DNA of 64,000 nucleotides. Origin: Dryomyza anilis. Lineage: Eukaryota > Arthropoda > Insecta > Diptera > Dryomyzidae. Position 1 is the first letter of the stretch. Each line of letters opens with the position of its first letter. This document shows positions 9,930 through 21,439 of this stretch, piece by piece. The notes below the pieces were generated by a model. It saw only the letters and a list, made by a program, of their open reading frames with translations, was not told where the DNA came from and ran no database searches. Both the position numbers and the translations under genes were made by a program. Location: the NCBI GenBank assembly GCA_951804985.1, contig OX638136.1:9303852-9367851 (forward strand). Direction: 5' to 3'.

Positions 9930-10790
9930 AAGGGATTATGAGAATCCTTTTGAAATGTCGGCGGTAAATTTCAAAAAACTTTTTAGTTTGTCACAGCGTG
10001 CATATCTTCATTTTATTGGGACTTTAGAACAGCAATATGGAAATTACAATTGCAAGGCGCCTTCCTTTTTGAAGTGCTGCTGTCACTGCAATTGTATGCT
10101 TCTCGATGTTACCAAAACGCAGTAGCAAAATTAAAGTGCTTGCAACTAAGGCAACCTTCGGTATCTAGAATAATAACGGAGATATCAGAGCTGATTGTGA
10201 ATTCACTAAATCACCATATACAGTTTCCTACAACTCAAGTTAGAAGAAAATTTGGAATAAACAACACAATTGGTGCAATGGATTGCTTTCACGTTGTTAT
10301 AATTGCACCTCCAAAAAATGATATCATTCGTCCAACAAGACTATATCGCAATCGGTAGAGATTTTATATTATCAATGTAGAAGCGGTAATGTTTAAAGTG
10401 TTTTGTTTAATGTTTTATTTAATATTGTTCATGTTTATTGGTTGCTTAGATCGTTGATGCAGAAATGTTTTTTTGTGGGTGAATGCAAGAAGCCCAGGAA
10501 GCTGCCGCCATGATAGTGGAATTTGGTCTTTTTCTCCAATTAGGGAACATTTACGATGTGGCTATATCGCCAACACGTGGTTAATTGGAGACAGTGGCTA
10601 CCCGTTAGAATCCTGGCTTAAGATAAATTTTCAATGAAATGCTATACAAAGCAAGAAATGTATCTGAAAGGACTTTTGGTGTCTGTAAATCCATATGGAG
10701 ATGTCTCCTGAAGCATATTCTCCACAAAAGAGTGCGAAAATTATACACGCATGTCGGTTAAACTTATTGAAATATGTATATTTATATACA
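9930..10790 (+). pseudogene. Harbinger (PIF/HARBI1-like) transposase, broken
   Basis: Pieces in order are NPFEMSAVNFKKLFSLSQR, LQLYASRCYQNAVA, SVSRIITEIS, IGAMDCFHVVI (first catalytic Asp at 10281-10283), then after an intron IVDAEM, NARSPGSCRHDSGIW, LIGDSGYP (second Asp at 10590-10592) and NVSERTFGVCKSIWRCL (Glu at 10666-10668), then AKIIHACRLNLLKY. This is the DDE_Tnp_4 arrangement of PIF/Harbinger transposases, and all three catalytic residues can still be seen. Frameshifts near 10065, 10355, 10490, 10630 and 10720 inactivate it. A second protein with a Myb-like domain, usual in this superfamily, is not found, nor are the terminal repeats. Confidence 0.8.
10386..10449 (+). other. 64-bp intron in the Harbinger transposase
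   Basis: The coding text INVEA stops at GTAATGTTTAAAG and resumes as IVDAEM after a pyrimidine-rich stretch ending TTGGTTGCTTAG. The spliced reading fits the family block NVQAVCDA/E. The interval has in-frame stops and no family counterpart. Confidence 0.6.
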
Positions 10791-11740
10791 TATTTTTAGA
10801 TTCAGAGGTATTTCAGGATGGGTCCCACATACGAATGGAATATGCGCGTTCTTTGCTCGACTAATTGTATATACTAAAACACAACAACATAATTTTCGTG
10901 TTGTACTTCGTGAATTATAAATGTACACCCGTCACGCCTAGCCTGAAACACTTTCAACCCAAAAGTCGTGGGAGAACTTAAATGATTTAAGAATATGTTT
11001 CGGATATCTCACCCGAGTATTTTAAGACTAAAATAAAAGAAAATCATAGGCAGGTTTTTTAAAATATCGCGGTTTCATTTTTTTGTGCGGTTTTTTGAAA
11101 ATAATTTTTTTTTTTTTTCTCAAACTATTAACTTTAGCCACTAAAATAACCCTTAAAAATTTCACATAATTTGTCCACCGTAATGCGCCATAATTAGTGG
11201 TAACAAGTGCGAAAACATAGTTTTTTTTTTAAATAGTTCTTTTTTGAGCATTATATCCTTATATACCATTAAATGGTCACGGATTAATGTGCATAAAAGT
11301 ATGTACCAAAGAAACCAAAAACCAATCCGCTATCTTTAATAGTTGAGAACATATTTCAATTCAAAATCAAATTATCTTTAAAATTTGGTCAAAAAAACTT
11401 TCAACTTTTATAAAAACCACAAATAATTGAATTTTAACTAATCAAATTTGTGCCACATTTTCTAAAAGTATACTACATTAACTACATTATTGAATAAAAT
11501 ATAAAAAACGAGCTCTTGTAGTGGACTTTTCCAAAGATATTGTGACTTTACCTTGTAATTTTACATATTTTGAAAAATAAAAATTAAAAATATACACTAT
11601 ATTTTCCGTTTTTTATCACATTATCTTTTGAAATATTCTCAACAGTAAGTAAAATGTTTATTCCAGCTTGTAGCTAATAAAGTCTACTTTTAGTAAATGT
11701 GGCTCAAATTTGCAAATTAATTAGTTAAAATTTAATTATT
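10791..11740. other. AT-rich interval, no gene seen
   Basis: Homopolymer A and T runs and short frames only. No terminal repeat pair or family motif was recognised. It may contain the missing right end of the Harbinger element, but I could not identify one. Confidence 0.5.
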
Positions 11741-13060
11741 TACTTACTTACTTAAATGGCCCTTACAACCGTGGGTCGGTTTTGGCCGCTGAGATGAAGC
11801 CGCGCCAGTCGGATCTGCTTTGCGCGCGCTGATGCCAGTTAGAAACACCAAGCGTTGCCAAGTTGTCCACAACTTGGTATTTCCAACGCAGATTTGGACG
11901 CCCTCTTCTACGCTGTCCACCTTCGAGTTTCGATTCAAGCACCTTCTTGGCTGGAGTGTTTTCATCTATTCGTTCGACATGACCTAGCCAGCGAAGCCGC
12001 TGGATCTTGATGCCCTTGACAATGTCAATGTCGTGGAATAACTCATACAGCTGTTTACGCTGGATCTCAGATAGACGAACTCCTTCACAATGTCGAACTT
12101 GTGGGTGTCAAAATCAGCTTTTTGTCCAAGACGCACGGACGCATTTTTGCTTGTTGACACAAGGAACTACGTCGTGTCCTCGTTCACCATTAGACCCATT
12201 CGACGCGACTCTTTCTCCAATCTGAAGAATGCTGCGCTGACAGCTCGTGTGGTCCTGCCAATGACATCAATATCGTCAGCATATGCAAGCAGCATGACAC
12301 TTTTGTTGCGGATAGTGCCGCTTTGACGGAGTTCGGCGGCAGCTCGAACTATTTTCTCCATCAATATGTTAAAAAAGTCACCCTGTCTGAAACTACGCTC
12401 GATAGAACCTTGTATGCGATATTGAGTAGTCTGATCCCACGGTAGTTGGCGCATATAGTGGAATCTCCTTTCTTAATGATTGAGCAGAGTGCACTGAGGT
12501 TCCAGTCACTTAGCATGCTTTCATCCGACCATATTCTGCTTACGAGCTCGTGCATGCTCTCTATTAGATCTCCGCCTCCGGCCTTAAACAATTCAGCAGG
12601 CACGCAGGCTTTATTGTTTTTCAGCAGAGCGATGGCTGTTTTGACCTCATTATTGTCGGGTGGCGGAATCTCAACGTCGTTATCAAGTACTGGGGTTGCC
12701 GGGTTTACTTCTCTATCGATGGAATTGCGGTCATCATTCCGGTCAGCAGTTTAGAGCAGTGATCCCTCCATATCTTCAGTGTTCTCTGGATATCTGTCAC
12801 TAGATTCCCGTTCTCATCTTTACAAGATGAGGTTCCGGATTTTGAACCTCCGGCTAGGCGTCGAGCCTCATTCCTGTCCACATGCATCTCAATCTTCTTA
12901 CACTCACCTCTTTCTGCCTCGCTTTTTTTACGCCTGAAAAGACGTCTCTCTTCCCTTCTCTTTGTATAGCTCCTTCGCAGCTCGCGTAGCTACTGACTGC
13001 AGGGCGGATTTGTACCCAGCGTCTTTCTCTGCAGTAGCCGCGCGACACTCTTTTGTCATA
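11741..13060 (-). pseudogene. 5'-truncated LINE reverse transcriptase (RTE/LOA-like)
   Basis: The minus strand reads in order EARRLAGGSKSGTSSCKDEN, then MPAELFKAGGGDLIESMHEL, IWSDESMLSDWNLSALC and IIKKGD..CANYRGIRLLNIAYKVLSS, then FRQGDFFNILMEKIV, LLAYADDIDVIGR (catalytic Asp pair at about 12270) and GLMVNE. The tail text is RLRWLGHVER followed by GRPNLRW and NWHQRAQSRSDW. These are RT and C-terminal blocks of a non-LTR element; I think RTE or LOA-like but cannot decide the clade. The region between AYKVLSS and FRQGD is deleted, and frameshifts occur throughout. The 3' end on the minus strand carries a short TAAG repeat (11741-11755). The endonuclease is missing. Confidence 0.8.
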
Positions 13061-13177
13061 ACACTGATTCCTCAGGGGCGTTGGCAGCTATACGCATAGA
13101 GCAGGAGATATGGTTCCACTGCGCGCTTATATCATCGAGAGGAGGAGTGCTTTTTGATATCGTGGCGGGGGCATTTG

Positions 13178-13445
13178 TAGTTATAGTGGTTGGAGGCATT
13201 AACTCCCCAAATAGTAGTAGTAGCGGTTGGAGGCATTAACTCCCCAAATAGTAGGAAGTAGTGGTTGGAGGCATTAACTCCCCAATTGTAGTTGTAGCGG
13301 ATCAAGGCATTAACTCGCCAAACTAGTATTAAGTTACTTTAAGATTTAATAAGTATTTTATCATAGCGGCTGGAGGCATTAACTCCCCAAACGTATTCAT
13401 AGCGGATCGAGGCATTAACTCGCCAAACTAGTATTAAGCTTGAAT
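13178..13445. repeat. 37-bp-class minisatellite, six units
   Basis: Six units share GGAGGCATTAACTCCCCAA or the variant CGAGGCATTAACTCGCCAAAC, at about 13189, 13226, 13263, 13300, 13365 and 13402. The first four are 37 bp apart; a 28-bp spacer with AGTATTAAG follows the fourth. Each core is a small inverted repeat around GCATTAA, and the outer base pair changes from G-C to C-G in two units. Confidence 0.8.
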
Positions 13446-13612
13446 AAGTATTATAAAATAGCAAATAAGATATTAAACCCACTGAAGGGACAATAAACAA
13501 ACTGAATAACAATACTTAAATAAAACTAATCTTTTCATTTATCTATTTTTCTGTAAACGAACCCTGGACAAAACCGGCGAGTATACCTCAGCCCGAGAAA
13601 CTTCGTTACAAT
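13446..13612 (+). other. Possible end of an LTR
   Basis: The stretch contains AATAAAACTAATC and ends CGAGAAACTTCGTTACA, right where the 5-kb repeat begins. The GTTACA end and upstream AATAAA are compatible with the 3' border of a Gypsy-type LTR, and the minisatellite could belong to it. No matching TGTAAC start or primer site was found, so this stays a weak suggestion. Confidence 0.2.
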
Positions 13613-13810
13613 ATTAACCGACGAGATCATTCCAAGGATATGTAAAACTTGTTCTTCGGACATCAAATAAAACAGATATGATGAAAAAACGATTTTAGCG
13701 AGGTCGAAAAATAATAAAAAAAAATATTTCTGACACTTTTACGAGGTAAGCTTTCATTTTAGGGGCAGACTTTCAAAAAAAAAAAATTTTCCACCCGAAC
13801 ATAGTTCTTC
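13613..13810. mobile_element. Right arm of the long-inverted-repeat element, orphan
   Basis: Matches 18573-18770 almost exactly, but no left arm precedes it: the DNA to its left is the CGTTACA-ending sequence. It marks the left edge of the 5-kb array and shows that the array was cut within this element. Confidence 0.65.
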
Positions 13811-13882
13811 GATGTAAATTTTTAAATGTACTTATAATTGACTACGTTGTATTTGTCGGAGAATTTTCATTCCCTAAAAAGA

Positions 13883-15347
13883 AAATATTATTACCCAACT
13901 AGACAAATTATGTCTGAAAGATGTCTTTAAGTTATCTTTTAAATGTTATCGATGTCCGAAATGTTACGAGAAAGATGTCTTTTTGTAATACAAATGATTG
14001 ACCGGAAGGTGCCTTTTTGATATGTCTGAATGATGTCCTCATGGTATGCATAAAGATGTCTAAAAGGTATTATCCAAAAATTGTCCTTTCAGCAACTGAA
14101 AGCCAACCAGATTAAGTCATCTAAAAGTATGCAAAAACGATGTCAAAATGCAAAAAAGTTTCCCATTTTAAAAGCTACACTTTTTTGGTTTCACAACGTA
14201 AACAAAATATTTAAAATTTTAATATATTTATTAACACGTTATAATAAATCAATTGCGGATTACGGTCTCTGTTTGTTGCGATATGAGTTGAAGCAATCTT
14301 GAGGACTTCGGCGATTCAGGGCCCAAATCGATGTAATGGCACTGGATCAGATATTATTTTTCTTCTTGCAGCTGCAGCAATCATTTTCTGTTGTCCTTCT
14401 TGTTTGCTCCATTTGCTCCATGCCGCCCGTCTTACGTTGGCATCGCACGATTTTATTGAGTAGACGTGGATACGAGGGCTTGGACAAACAAATTTGCGCT
14501 CCGTCCTCGTAGCATCACATGCGCGTGCAAAGTCACAGGGTCTGTACCGATTTGGGCGCCGGCTATCAAATCGTTGCTTATGTTTCCGAAATGCGCAGAC
14601 GTCGTGAAGCAGGAGCCACGGCTTACTGGTTACTGCCTGAACAGAATGCGGGCGGCGAACGATAAATGAGAGTTCGAACATGGAAAACAACAAGTTTTCC
14701 GCTCAGCGGCCGACGCAAGAATAAAATCTATTTTATTTTTCTGTCAAAGGCCGGTGGCGCTCTCAACCAATGTTGTCATATTTTTTGAAAATGTCAAGGG
14801 AATTTGTGAATCGTTGCCAACTTTGTCAAATATTTTTCATATATTTTAATTTTTGTTTACATTTTTGAAGATTGTTCGCCGCTCGCCGACGTTCGTTCTT
14901 ATTTTGGGCGTCCTCTCATTTGAGGCTTGCCGCTCGCCGTCTGCCGACCGTATTCTGTTCAGGCAGTAAAGCATTTGTCCGTAATGCACTTTTACAAATC
15001 GGCTGTATTTTGTTCACGCACAAAATGTTGATTTCAACATTTTATTAAATTAATTTTTGAAATTTTCATTGTCAGTTTGAAAATCTTAATGTAAACAAAA
15101 ATTTTCTAGACGTTACAGAGCCTACCAAACGAAAGAAAAGGGACTTGTTCTACATTCGCCTTCCCGATAACTTTTTAGGTATGCAAACACGTTGCGGAAT
15201 ACTGCCATCGTTTAGCTGACGTAAAAACGATGCAAATCAGACTTGTTAGAAATTCACCTTTTCGATAGCTTTTTGAGAATGCAAATAAGTGAACATTATA
15301 AGGACATTCTTTTAGGTATGATTTCGTATAATGTTCTACTTGGGTAT
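13883..15347. mobile_element. Foldback-type non-autonomous DNA element, copy 1
   Basis: The left end reads TTACCCAACTAGACAAATTATG and the right end, read inward on the other strand, TACCCAAGTAGAACATTAT. Behind each end lie several degenerate subterminal words of the GATGTCTAAAAGGTAT type (left) and their inverted form GACATTCTTTTAGGTAT (right). The GC-richer centre holds a second inverted pair: CTGCCTGAACAGAATGCGGG at 14633 and, inverted, CCGTATTCTGTTCAGGCAG at 14948. There is no coding capacity. Flanks are TATTATTA on the left and TATATTAAA on the right, so a short TA-rich target duplication is possible but not clear. I cannot name the superfamily. Confidence 0.65.
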
Positions 15348-16112
15348 ATTAAATTTGCTTCCGGTGTTCTAATTTAATATTGTGTAATAAATATGCGTGC
15401 GTCTTCGCTCCGTTTTGCACATAATACATTCAAGGCCAATTCTAAATAAATAACACTGTTTGAGTTTCCATGTTTGAGTTTTTTTTTTTGTGCACTTTTG
15501 TTTAAACGAAATTTACAAACAAACAACAAATTGTTCTGAATGTTTTGTTTTAGTTTATGCACTTTGGTTTATACGAAATTTACAAGAAATTTGTTGTTCT
15601 GAAAAGAACAAAATTGTTTGGTTAGTTCAAATTTAGAAACTTTAACACCGCTAACTCGTCCAGTCGACAACTAATTTGAGCTGAATTATAGACAGAATTG
15701 GCCCACAGCATGCACAACACAAAACATTTAGAATGGCTGCAACTCATAAGAGTGATTGAGATAAAACATATACATAAAATTTGTTTTACTGTTAAGTAGT
15801 ACTTGCGCAGTCGCACAATTGCAAATGCGTTATTGTACATAGGAGAGAATGAGAGAAACATAAAATCTTGTTAGAAATCACAGCATTACCATATTGAATG
15901 CTTTTAGTTTTTTTTCCATTTTTTGAGATGTAGATTTTTCAAGGTAATGTATTTACAGGTTCATTTACAATTAGTTGGTATGATTTGCATACAGACTAAT
16001 GGGTTTTGTCAATTTAAAAATTAATAACAATTATTTATCTTGTATTCTGAAAACTCTTGAACGTTCGCTATATAGCATATATGTTGAAACTTATTTAAAT
16101 TAAAAAACTATA
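15348..16112. other. Spacer of the 5-kb unit, no gene seen
   Basis: Holds TTTAAACGAAATTTACAAAC repeated in two forms about 80 bp apart (15500 and 15570) and otherwise non-coding AT-rich DNA. The minus-strand open frames at 15374-15562 and 15622-15861 recur in copies 2 and 3 but have no recognisable domain and one is broken in copy 2. Confidence 0.5.
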
Positions 16113-16114
16113 TA

Positions 16115-16976
16115 CTGTGGTGGTCGACTAATCAATAAGATTTTAATTTTTTAATTTTAAAAAATATTTCTATTGAGGTATGACCCTTTATACGCATATA
16201 TAGTAATTTTGGTTTTTATTTAGATTTTGCTTTGTATAAGAAAATGATATATTCTTGTTTATCATTAGATTATAAATGTTAAATAAATAATTAAAAATAA
16301 TTTAAAAAATGTTTAGGCTTTATATCTTAAAAACGTATAAGAATATTAACATTCTTCGATGTATTTAAATATTTCTTGACAATTATAATAATAGAAATTA
16401 AAGGATTATTTTTGGAAAATCATATTTCAACTGTATTAAATTTTGTAATAAATAGTGGGTTAAAAGGGGCTTAATATTACGTGAGTATTTTTCTTGAAAA
16501 CGTTAAGTTATATTAAAAACTGAGTATGCAGTCAAAATCAGCACCAGCGAGTTTAAAAAAATTCTCGGTTAATTTCCTAATACGTAATGTTTAAAGAAAA
16601 TTCCAATCGTCATTTTAAGCCATTTTCATCCACTATTGCGTATATAAGACAATATAGTCCTCTTAAAAAACAGTTTCCCCAAAAACCTTAAACGCAGTTT
16701 TTCTTCTAATTGTTAAGTCTAGTTTCAATATACTAAGGAATTGGAATATTAGTACACGTTTTGGATATAAACTCGGACAATTTTATTTTTATTTTAACAA
16801 TTTTTTAATTATTTATTTAGCATTTATGATCTAACATTAAAAAATAAAATGATTCATGTTTATCCACACATGGTTATCCACTTATATATGTATTTAGTTA
16901 CGTACCTTAATAAAAATATTTATTAAAAAAAAGTACTAAAAAAACATGTTTGTTCCTAATAAGATGACCACCACTG
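16115..16976. mobile_element. Tc1/mariner-type MITE, 862 bp, copy 1
   Basis: It is bounded by TA dinucleotides at 16113-16114 and 16977-16978. The left end is CTGTGGTGGTCGACTAAT and the right end, on the opposite strand, CAGTGGTGGTCATCTTATTAG, giving imperfect terminal repeats. A TA target site with a CAGTGGTGGTC-like end is typical of Tc1/mariner relatives. The inside is AT-rich and has no transposase. The same element is at 26197-27058, and an internal remnant is at about 21320-21480. Confidence 0.7.
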
Positions 16977-16978
16977 TA

Positions 16979-18017
16979 CATATATTAAAAACATAATGTA
17001 AAAATGCAATAGCGCAAATATAAACCAAAATTTAAAATTTATAAAATTTATTAAACATTTTTATTATAAATAATATAATTTAATGTTTATAAAAAGGATG
17101 AAAAAAGTTAATAATAAAAAATGAAAACATATATTTCGTTTTACAATTTGTTATATTTGAAATAAAATGAATTATAAACTAATAAAATGTTATCATCTTT
17201 AAAAAAAGCAATCAAATAAAAAACAGAATGCGGTGTTGGCAAATTTGAAAATGTTGGCAATTGAAAAAAAAAATCAATTCTGTTTCATTCTGTTACATCC
17301 TAATGTTTTAGCGCAGACGCTGCGGGTCCGCAATAGCAAGCAACATGTACAAGTTTCCATATGCATGAATTTAACAATTCTGCTTCAACAACCGGTACGG
17401 GTGGAATCAACATCTGCCACCAAAAGTTGGCAGATCTGAATTCCACTTCGTTCTCTTTGCACTGAAGTTAATTCCGCTTCGTTCCGGTTATTTTTAACAA
17501 CTCCTGTCAAAATAATTGGGTAAATAATTGTTCTTTCGTGCGTAAATTACACAGTGCCACAAAAGTTCAAATTTTTCTCCATCTTTTGATTTGATAACGG
17601 TTTTAAGGTAATAGGGTGTCGCTGATTTCGAATCTGAAGTCCGTTTTGCTGCATTAGCTTGCAGTCAAATATGAAAAAATAGTGTATTGGAAGACAGTAC
17701 TAAAAATATTTTATTTTTATAGATACCAATTTGGTGTCATCAGTAAAGTTTATCATGAGCATACGCATTTTTTTACTTTGATACCTTTGTTCTAAAGCCT
17801 TTCGTTAACCCTTATTTGTTTGAATTTCAAAAGTACTAATTACAAATATTGACAATGGAATGAACAATGGCGTTTTCAGTTTTATCCCTACACGTCCAGT
17901 TTTAAGGATATTTGAGAAAAACGAAAACGTTTTTGAGGATTCTTTTGGTTAGTATGCGTTGATTATAATGTCAGACTTATTTTTATTTTATGCAAAATAT
18001 ACATAACAGAACACAAA
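16979..18017. other. Spacer of the 5-kb unit, no gene seen
   Basis: AT-rich DNA with a slightly GC-richer stretch at 17280-17480 that includes an inverted pair around TGCCACCAAAAGTTGGCAG. Diverged parts of this spacer (GGATATTTGA.AAAAACGA and GGTTAGTATGCGTTGAT) recur near 28700-28790. No gene is seen. Confidence 0.5.
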
Positions 18018-18760
18018 CCCGTTTTTTTCATTATAGCTTTGTTATTTGATGTCCGATCATGAATTTTTATATACCGTTGAAAATGTCTCAGTGGTTAACT
18101 CAGTTGTCCCATAAGTTGAATTGACCTCCGAGGTTACCTTCGATGAATGACATCATTTTTTTTTTTAGACTTCTACTCCCCTAAATGCATTTTCTCATAT
18201 CATTAAAGATCTACCAAAATTATTAAATTTTGCTGTTGGAAGTATTTAGTTATCTTCATAAACAAAAAATTATATTTTTATTTGAAGTTATGTCCTAAAC
18301 TTAAAGCTTACATCGAGAAAAAGTCGAAACTAAAAAAAAACATTTTTTTTTTTAATCTTCTAAAAACCGCCAAAATCGTTCTCACTTAAACACTATATTT
18401 GTAACTTTTATGTTTATGAAGCAATCTTAACACTTTAAAAAGTAAAATTTTATAATTTTTCAAGACTATTAATAATATGACAAAAAAAATTTGTATTTAG
18501 GGGGTAGAAGTCAAAAACTAACATCACTTATTGAAGTTAACCTTGGACGTCAATTTAACCTATAGGACAAATATATTAACCGACGACATCATTCCAAGGA
18601 TATGTAAAACTTGTTCTTCGGACATCAAATAAAACAGATATGATGAAAAAACGATTTTAGCGGGGTCGAAAAATAATAAAAAAAATATATTTCTGACACT
18701 TTTACGAGGTAAGCTTTCATTTTAGGGGCAGACTTTCAAACATTTTTTTTTTCGACCCGA
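18018..18760. mobile_element. Long-inverted-repeat (foldback-like) element
   Basis: The left arm has GTTATTTGATGTCCGATCATG, TTGTCCCATAAGTTGAATTG and CTTCTACTCCCCTAAATGC in order. The right arm carries their inverted counterparts in reverse order (CATCAAATAAAACAG, CAATTTAACCTATAGGACAA, GGGGGTAGAAGTC). Arms are 200 bp or more with perhaps 20-25% mismatch and a centre of about 300 AT-rich bases. Here the left arm is shortened. The copy at 23541 has a longer left arm whose outer part (GAAAGTCAGCCCTAAAATGA) pairs with the outer right arm at about 18715-18740. No coding region is seen. A separate right arm lies at 13613-13810. Confidence 0.6.
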
Positions 18761-18864
18761 ACATAGTTCTTCGATGTAAATTTTTAAATGTACTTATAAT
18801 TGACTACGTTGTATTTGTCGGAGAATTTTCATTCCCTAAAAAGAAAATATTATTACCCAACTAG

Positions 18865-20644
18865 ACAAATTATGTCTGAAAGATGTCTTTAAGTTATCTT
18901 TTAAATGTTATCGATGTCCGAAATGTTACGAGAAAGATGTCTTTTTGTAATACAAATGATTGACCGGAAGGTTCCTTTTTGATATGTCTGAATGATGTCC
19001 TAATGGTATGCATAAAGATGTCTAAAAGGTATTATCCAAAAATTGTCCTTTCAGCAACTGAAAGCCAACCAGATTAAGTCATCTAAAAGTATGCAAAAAC
19101 GATGTCAAAAAGCAAAAAAGTTTCCCATTTTAAAAGCTACACTTTTTTGGTTTCACAACGAAAACAAAATATTTAAAATTTTAATATATTTATTAACACG
19201 TTATAATAAATCAATTGCGGATTACGGTCTCTGTTTGTTGCGATATGAGTTGCACCAATCTTGAGGACTTCGGCGATTCAGGGCCCAAATCGAGGGTATA
19301 TTCAGTTTGGTACGCCGTTTGTAACACCCAGAAGGAATCATCTCCGGTATGGAAAAGTATATATATTCTTGATCAGCATGACCTCCTGAGTCGATTTAAC
19401 GATGTCCGTCTGTCTGTCCGTCTGTCTGTCCGTCTGTCTGTCTGTCTGTCCGTCTGTCTGTTGAAATCCCTACTTCTTTTAAAATTGAAGAGCTAGATAA
19501 ATGAAACTTATAACTTTGATTACTAATATACCTACGCTGTACGTGCGAAAAATCGGTCCATTGTGACCTATGATCCGACCACTTATGTTCAAATACCTCA
19601 TATAAAATTTACATATAAAGATCAATTTTTATGTATACGTGCTTAGGTAAACTTTTTTGGTCAAATATATATTGATATCATGCTCAAATATGTTATAATA
19701 ATGTTTTCCGGCAAAAAGACTTGTGGTTCACAAAAAAAAAAATCGAAATTCGGTACACCTACCCATTTGTAAATATGGGTATCAATTGAATGGAAATTCT
19801 TCAGCGATTGAATGTTTGTAGTTATTTTCAGGATTCGTATACCCTGGTGACCTATATATCACTTTGAATGGTAACCACACATATGTGTAGGGTATTTATA
19901 GTCGGCTTAGACCGACTATAATTTTGATAATCCTAACTATCATAATTACACCTACTTTAAAATTTCCCATGAGATCTAATCTTCCCAACTGGTTCTTCTT
20001 GCAGCTGCAGCAATCATTTTCTGTTGTCTTTCTTGTTGGGAAATTTGCTCCATGCCGCCCGTCTTACGTTGGCATCGCACGATTTTATGGAGTAGACGTG
20101 GATACGAGCGCTTGGACAAAAAAATTTGCGCTCCGTCCTCGTAGCATCACATGCGCGTGCAAAGTCACAGGGTCTGTACCGATTTGGGCGCCGGCTGTCA
20201 AATCGTTGCTTATGTTTCCGAAATGCGCAGACGTCGTGAAGCAGGAGCCACGGCTTACTGGTTTCTGCCTGAACAGAATGCGGGCGGCGAACGATAAATG
20301 AGAGTTCGAACATGGAAAACAACAACAAATTTCAACATTTTATTAAATTAATTTTTGAAATTTTCATTGTCAGTTTGAAAATCTTAATGTAAACAAAAAT
20401 TTTCTAGACATCGTTACAGAGCCTACCAAACGATAGAAAAGGGACTTGTTCTACATTCGCCTTTCCGATAACTTTTTAGGTATGCAAACACGTTGCGGAA
20501 TACTGCCATCGTTTAGCTGACGTAAAAACGATGCAAATCAGACTTGTTAGAAATTCACCTTTTCGATAGCTTTTTGAGAATGCAAATAAGTGAACATTAT
20601 AATGACATCCTTTTAGGTATGATTTCGTATAATGTTCTACTTGG
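18865..20644. mobile_element. Foldback-type element, copy 2, with DINE-1 replacement and deletion
   Basis: Same ends as the copy at 13883-15347. At 19288 the text leaves the element for a 5'-incomplete DINE-1-like sequence and returns at about 20004 with about 30 bp of the element lost (the bases around ATGGCACTGGATCAG in copy 1). About 320 bp between about 20330 and the ATTTCAACATTTTATT block are also missing, including the right member of the inner inverted repeat. Confidence 0.65.
19288..20003 (+). mobile_element. DINE-1-like element C
   Basis: Nearly the same as element B (5764-6452), including GTAACACCCAGAAGGAATCATC, the core TATATATTCTTGATCAGCAT, the terminal GTCGGCTTAGACCGACTATA stem and the AACTGG tail. 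The TATACCCTACAC head is missing, so it is joined to its surroundings at GGGTATATTCAG. It has an expanded GTCTGTCC tract at 19406-19460. Confidence 0.85.
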
Positions 20645-21439
20645 GTATATTAAATTTGCTTCCGGTGTTCTAATTTAATATTGTGTAATAAATATGCGTG
20701 CGTCTTCGCTCCGTTTTGCACATAATACATTCAAGGCCAATTCTAAATAAATAACACTGTTTGAGTTTTTTTTTTGTGCACTTTTGTTTAAACGAAATTT
20801 ACAAACAAACAAACAACAAATTGTTCTGAAAGTTTTGTTTTAGTTTATGCACTTTGGTTTATACGAAATTTACAAGAAATTTGTTGTTCTGAAAAGAACA
20901 AAATTGTTTGGTTAGTTCAAATTTAGAAACTTTAACACCGCTAACTCGTCCAGTCGACAACTAATTTGAGCTGAATTATAGACAGAATTGGCGCACAGCA
21001 TAGCATGCACAACACAAAACATTTAGAATGGCTGCAACTCATAAGAGTGATTGAGATAAAACATATACATAAAATGTGTTTTACTGTTAAGTAGTACTTG
21101 CGCAGTCGCACAATTGCAAATGCGTTATTGTACATAGGAGAGAATGAGAGAAACATAAAATCTTGTTAGAAATCACAGCATTACCATATTGAATGCTTTT
21201 AGTTTTTTTTCCATTTTTTTAAATGTAGATTTTTTCAAGGTTAATGTATTTACAGGTATATTTACAATTAGTTGGTATGATTTGCATACAGACTAATGGG
21301 TTTTGTCAATTTAAAAATTTAAAAAATATTTCTATTGAGGTATGACACTTTATACGCATATATAGTAATTTTGGTTTTTAGTTTTGACAATTATAATAAT
21401 AGAAATTAAAGGATTATTTTTGGAAAATCATATTTCAAC

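Noticed and set aside
14081..14302. Conserved 73-residue protein repeated at 19043 and 24151
   Set aside because: The frame is the same in three places only because the whole 5-kb unit is duplicated. It lies in subterminal repeats of a foldback element and has no domain.
14316..14693. 125-residue arginine-rich protein on the minus strand (also 20014 and 24452), with a plus-strand counterpart
   Set aside because: Both strands are open over the GC-rich centre of a foldback element and the frame differs in length between copies. No family resemblance was seen.
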